Source: an uncultured Microbacterium sp.
GTDB taxonomy: Bacteria > Actinomycetota > Actinomycetes > Actinomycetales > Microbacteriaceae
Direction: 5' to 3'
NCBI GenBank assembly: GCA_937926065.1
Contig: CALANM010000112.1
Coordinates: forward strand, 1-7,979
Length of the DNA stretch: 7,979 nt
The translations under genes were made by a program, and so were the position numbers. The notes under the pieces were generated by a model. The model was not told the DNA's origin. It saw nothing but the letters and a program-made list of their open reading frames with translations, and did no database searches. Below, in pieces: positions 4,749 to 7,979 of the stretch; positions within the stretch are counted from its first letter, which is position 1, and every line of letters begins with the position of its first letter.

Positions 4749-4768
4749 CCGATACACGCCTGTATCGG
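4749..4768. promoter_or_regulatory. 20-bp perfect inverted repeat, possible operator of the RND gene
   Basis: CCGATACA (4749-4756) and TGTATCGG (4761-4768) are perfect inverted repeats around CGCC, 32 bases before the RND start codon. A TGTGAGAAT stretch (4736-4744) just upstream resembles an extended -10, which would put the start site inside the dyad. Symmetry and position suit a dimeric repressor such as a TetR-family protein, but no such gene is in view. An RNA hairpin in the leader is the alternative. Confidence 0.5.
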
Positions 4769-4800
4769 CTCTTCACCCGCATCCACCGCAAAGGTCCTCC

Positions 4801-7800
4801 GTGTCGAACCTCGCCGTCCTGAGCCTCAAGAACCGGGCGCTCATCGCCCTCATCACGATCGTCGCGGCGATCTTCGGCGGACTGGCGCTCACCAACCTCA
4901 AGCAGGAGCTCATCCCGTCGATCGAGTTCCCGCAGCTGTCGGTGCTCACGACCTACCCCGGCGCCTCGCCCGACGTCGTCAACAACGACGTATCGACGCC
5001 GATCGAGACCGCCATCCAGGGAATTCCCGGCCTCGAGTCGACCAGCGCGACGAGCACGACGAACGCCTCGATCATTCAGGCCTCGTTCACCTACGGCACC
5101 GACCTCGCGACGGCGGAGCAGAAGATCCTGCAGGCGATCAACCGCATCAAGAGCGACCTGCCCGAGTCGGTCGAGCCGAACGTCGTGTCGTTCTCGATCG
5201 ACGACCTGCCCGTCATCGCGCTCGCCGTCACCGGCTACGACGATGAGAACACCATCCAGTCGCAGCTCGAGGCGAGCGTCGTGCCCGACCTCGAAGACGT
5301 CGACGGGGTCGCGGCCGTCGCCATCATCGGCGGTCAGGCGCAGCGCGTCACGATCGTGCCCGACCAGGCCGAGCTGGCCGCCGCCGGCTACACGCAGAGC
5401 GCCATCACCGATGCGCTCGAGCAGAACGGCGTCCTGTTCCCGGGCGGCTCGGTCACGGAGGGCGATCAGTCGCTCACGGTGCAGACCGGCACCAAGCTCG
5501 ACTCGGTCGATGAGGTCGCCGAGCTTCCGCTGGTCCCGAGCAGCGCCGACCAGTTCGCCGCCGGCGCCCTCACGATCGACGACGTGGCATCCGTCACCCT
5601 CGACGAAGACCCGGTCACGTCGATCTCCCGTGTCGACGGCAAGCCGGCGCTCACGCTCTCCATCACGAAGCTCCCGGCCGCCAACACCGTCGACGTGTCG
5701 CGCGGCGTCGCCGAGATCGTCCCCGACCTGCAGGACGCGATCGGCGAGGACGCCGAGTTCACGGTCGTGTTCGACCAGGCTCCGTACATCGAGCAGTCGA
5801 TCGAGGCGCTCGCCCAGGAGGGCCTGCTCGGCCTCCTGTTCGCGGTGGTCATCATCCTGCTGTTCCTGCTGTCGGTGCGCTCGACCCTCGTCACCGCCAT
5901 CTCCATCCCCACGAGCGTGCTCATCACGTTCGTCGGGATCCAGGCCTTCGGCTACTCGCTGAACATCCTGACTCTCGGCGCGCTCACGATCGCCATCGGG
6001 CGAGTGGTCGACGACTCGATCGTCGTCATCGAGAACATCAAGCGCCACTACGTGCAGGGCGCCGACAAGCTCCGCTCGATCCTGCTGGCGGTGCGCGAGG
6101 TCGCGGCGGCCATCACGGCGTCGACCATCACGACGGTCGCGGTGTTCCTGCCGATCGCCTTCGTCGGCGACGTCACCGGTGAGCTGTTCCGTCCGTTCGC
6201 CCTCACCGTCACCATCGCGATGACGGCGTCGCTGTTCGTGGCGCTCACGATCGTGCCGGTGCTCGCCTACTGGTTCCTCCGGCCGGGCAAGCCGCTGCAC
6301 GACGCGGAGGGTCGCGTGGTCGACCCGGAGCACCCGGACGCGCCGCCCACCCGCCTGCAGCGCGCGTATCTGCCGGTGCTGCGCTGGACCCTCAAGCACT
6401 CGTGGGTCACGCTCCTGCTCGCCGTGCTCGTGCTCGCCGGCACGGTGGCCGCAGCCCCCTTCATGAAGACCAACTTCCTGGGCGACTCCGGCCAGAACAC
6501 GTTCACGGTCCGGCAGGAGCTCGGCCAGGCCCCGAGCCTCGACGCCGAAGACGAGGCGGCCAAGGTCGTCGAAGAGGCCATTCTGTCCGTCGACGGCGTC
6601 GTGACGATCCAGACCTCGATCGGCTCGAGCGGGTCCGCCATCCGCGACGCCTTCGCGGGCGGCAATGCAGGCATCACCTACTCGATCACCACCGACGCCG
6701 ACGCCGACCAGGTACAGGTGCGCGAAGACGTGCAGGACGCCGTCGCCGACCTCGAAGGCGTGGGCGAGGTCACGGTCTCGGCCGGTCAGGGCGGCTTCGG
6801 CTCCAGCGACATCGAGATCGACGTCACCGCTCCCGACGCCGGCACGCTCTCCGAGGCGACGGATGCCGTCATCGCCGCGCTCGACGGCGCCGACGGCATC
6901 GGCCAGGTCACCTCGAACCTCGCCGCGTCGCTGCCGTACGTGGCGGTGACCGTCGACCGTGAGGAGGCGGCGAAGCTCGGTCTCTCGGAGGTCGCGGTCG
7001 GCGCGCTCGTCTCCAACACGATGCAGCCGCGGCAGATCGGGACGGTCGAGCTCGACGGCACCGCCGTCACCGTCTACCTCCAGGCCGACGACATCCCTGA
7101 CCGCATCTCCGAGCTCAAGCGCCTCGAGATCGCCTCTGCTGCGGGTCTCATCCGCCTCGATGACGTCGCGACGATCGCCGAGACCGAGGGGCCCACCTCG
7201 ATCACGACGCAGCGTGGCCAGCGCACCGCGACCGTCACCGTGACGCCGGCGACCGACGACCTCAACGCCGCATCGACCACCGTCAACACCGCCCTCGCCG
7301 ACGTCGACCTGCCCACGGGCGCCGACGCCGAGATCGGCGGCGTGCTGTCGCAGCAGCAGGACGCCTTCGGACAGCTCGGTCTCGCGATGCTCGCGGCGAT
7401 CCTGATCGTCTACATCGTCATGGTCGCGACGTTCAAGTCGCTGCGACAGCCGCTCCTGCTGCTCATCTCGGTGCCGTTCGCGGCGACCGGCGCCATCCTG
7501 CTGCAGGTCGCCACCGGTGTGCCGCTCGGCGTGGCATCCCTCATCGGCGTGCTCATGCTCATCGGCATCGTCGTGACGAACGCGATCGTGCTCGTCGACC
7601 TGGTCAACCAGTATCGCGAGAAGGGCCTGTCGGCCCACGACGCGACGATCGCCGGCGGGGCTCGACGTCTGCGCCCGATCCTCATGACGGCGCTCGCGAC
7701 GATCTTCGCGCTCGCTCCGATGGCAGCCGGGATCACCGGTCACGGCGGCTTCATCTCGCAGCCGCTCGCGATCGTCGTGATCGGCGGTCTCGTGTCGTCG

Positions 7801-7979
7801 ACCGTGCTCACGCTGCTGGTGCTGCCGACGCTCTACAACCTGGTGGAGGGCGCCAAGGAGCGCCGCGCCGCCCGGCGTGGCGAGACGGCTCCCCAACTCG
7901 CGACGGCCCCGCTGGCCACCGTGCACATGACCGCCGAGGGCGAGCCGATCCCCGCCACGCGCCGTGAGCGCAAGCTGCT
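4801..7979 (+). CDS. RND-family efflux transporter permease (AcrB-like, Gram-positive type), C-terminus off the right edge
   Basis: The frame is open for 1059 codons from the GTG at 4801 (AAAGG at 4790-4794, spacing 6) and has no stop in the window; only a cytoplasmic tail should be missing. It is a proton-driven exporter of the AcrB/SwrC type. TM1 lies at about 10-30 and a large extracellular porter domain at about 31-335. TM2-6 lie at 341-492, TM7 at about 534-555, the second porter domain at about 556-850, and TM8-12 at 856-1015. The proton-relay aspartates are Asp404 and Asp405 in GRVVDDSIVVIEN, matching AcrB Asp407/408. The AcrB Lys940 position is Thr926 in GIVVTNAIVLVD. The tail after TM12 is basic (KERRAARRG). 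No membrane-fusion partner lies upstream. Substrates are unknown; relatives export lipopeptides, drugs or lipids. Confidence 0.95.
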   Translation, partial: MSNLAVLSLKNRALIALITIVAAIFGGLALTNLKQELIPSIEFPQLSVLTTYPGASPDVVNNDVSTPIETAIQGIPGLESTSATSTTNASIIQASFTYGTDLATAEQKILQAINRIKSDLPESVEPNVVSFSIDDLPVIALAVTGYDDENTIQSQLEASVVPDLEDVDGVAAVAIIGGQAQRVTIVPDQAELAAAGYTQSAITDALEQNGVLFPGGSVTEGDQSLTVQTGTKLDSVDEVAELPLVPSSADQFAAGALTIDDVASVTLDEDPVTSISRVDGKPALTLSITKLPAANTVDVSRGVAEIVPDLQDAIGEDAEFTVVFDQAPYIEQSIEALAQEGLLGLLFAVVIILLFLLSVRSTLVTAISIPTSVLITFVGIQAFGYSLNILTLGALTIAIGRVVDDSIVVIENIKRHYVQGADKLRSILLAVREVAAAITASTITTVAVFLPIAFVGDVTGELFRPFALTVTIAMTASLFVALTIVPVLAYWFLRPGKPLHDAEGRVVDPEHPDAPPTRLQRAYLPVLRWTLKHSWVTLLLAVLVLAGTVAAAPFMKTNFLGDSGQNTFTVRQELGQAPSLDAEDEAAKVVEEAILSVDGVVTIQTSIGSSGSAIRDAFAGGNAGITYSITTDADADQVQVREDVQDAVADLEGVGEVTVSAGQGGFGSSDIEIDVTAPDAGTLSEATDAVIAALDGADGIGQVTSNLAASLPYVAVTVDREEAAKLGLSEVAVGALVSNTMQPRQIGTVELDGTAVTVYLQADDIPDRISELKRLEIASAAGLIRLDDVATIAETEGPTSITTQRGQRTATVTVTPATDDLNAASTTVNTALADVDLPTGADAEIGGVLSQQQDAFGQLGLAMLAAILIVYIVMVATFKSLRQPLLLLISVPFAATGAILLQVATGVPLGVASLIGVLMLIGIVVTNAIVLVDLVNQYREKGLSAHDATIAGGARRLRPILMTALATIFALAPMAAGITGHGGFISQPLAIVVIGGLVSSTVLTLLVLPTLYNLVEGAKERRAARRGETAPQLATAPLATVHMTAEGEPIPATRRERKL

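Noticed and set aside
4363..7926. A 1187-codon open frame on the minus strand opposite the RND gene and crcB
   Set aside because: It is codon-aligned with the RND gene, so its stops would need TTA, CTA or TCA sense codons, which are rare in GC-rich genomes. The translation is Arg/Asp/Gly-rich low complexity with no domain, whereas the plus strand gives a textbook RND protein.
1..7979. Mobile element, CRISPR or defence island
   Set aside because: No transposase, integrase, Cas-like gene, long terminal repeats or regularly spaced repeats were found. The base composition is even across the window and all genes are ordinary chromosomal families.

Overview
The window is GC-rich DNA (about 70% G+C, with third codon positions almost all G or C) from an actinobacterium. 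The gene set suggests a Microbacterium-like member of the Microbacteriaceae: a DUF4097/PadR pair, a TipA-like MerR regulator, a small DUF7218/Rho_N protein next to a poxvirus-type topoisomerase IB, two tandem crcB genes and a Gram-positive RND exporter. The genus is an inference from protein style and codon use. No tRNA, rRNA, insertion sequence, phage gene or CRISPR array was seen. Every base lies in a gene or within about 250 bases of one.

Layout. (1) Positions 1-1116, minus strand: a two-gene operon in which a DUF4097 beta-repeat protein is followed after 2 bases by a PadR-family repressor that runs off the left edge. The promoter lies at about 1179-1209. It has a perfect 16-bp palindrome between -35 and -10 and a second copy of the same core at the start site, which fits autorepression by PadR. 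(2) 1278-2042, plus strand, divergent: a MerR-family activator with a TipAS ligand domain. Its own promoter has the MerR signature, a 19-bp spacer containing an inverted repeat, and the transcript is probably leaderless. A strong internal ribosome site probably gives a separate ligand-domain protein, as in Streptomyces TipAL/TipAS. (3) 2043-2304: hairpins, including a terminator serving the minus strand, and a 54-residue two-helix membrane protein on the minus strand.

(4) 2558-4678, plus strand: an 89-residue DUF7218 plus Rho_N/SAP-like protein, DNA topoisomerase IB, then two overlapping CrcB/FluC fluoride channel subunits whose charged loops predict opposite membrane orientations. (5) 4801 to the right edge, plus strand: a nearly complete RND efflux permease (1059 codons, no stop in the window), preceded by a 20-bp dyad that may be an operator.

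Taken together this is a chromosomal stretch of stress and envelope functions: two ligand- or stress-responsive regulators in divergent orientation, a fluoride exporter pair, a drug or lipid exporter and DNA topology genes. Nothing looks clearly like a new defence or mobile system. The most interesting content is regulatory (the divergent PadR/MerR control region and the two-product TipA-like gene) together with a heptamer, GGATGCC, that is over-represented across the window.
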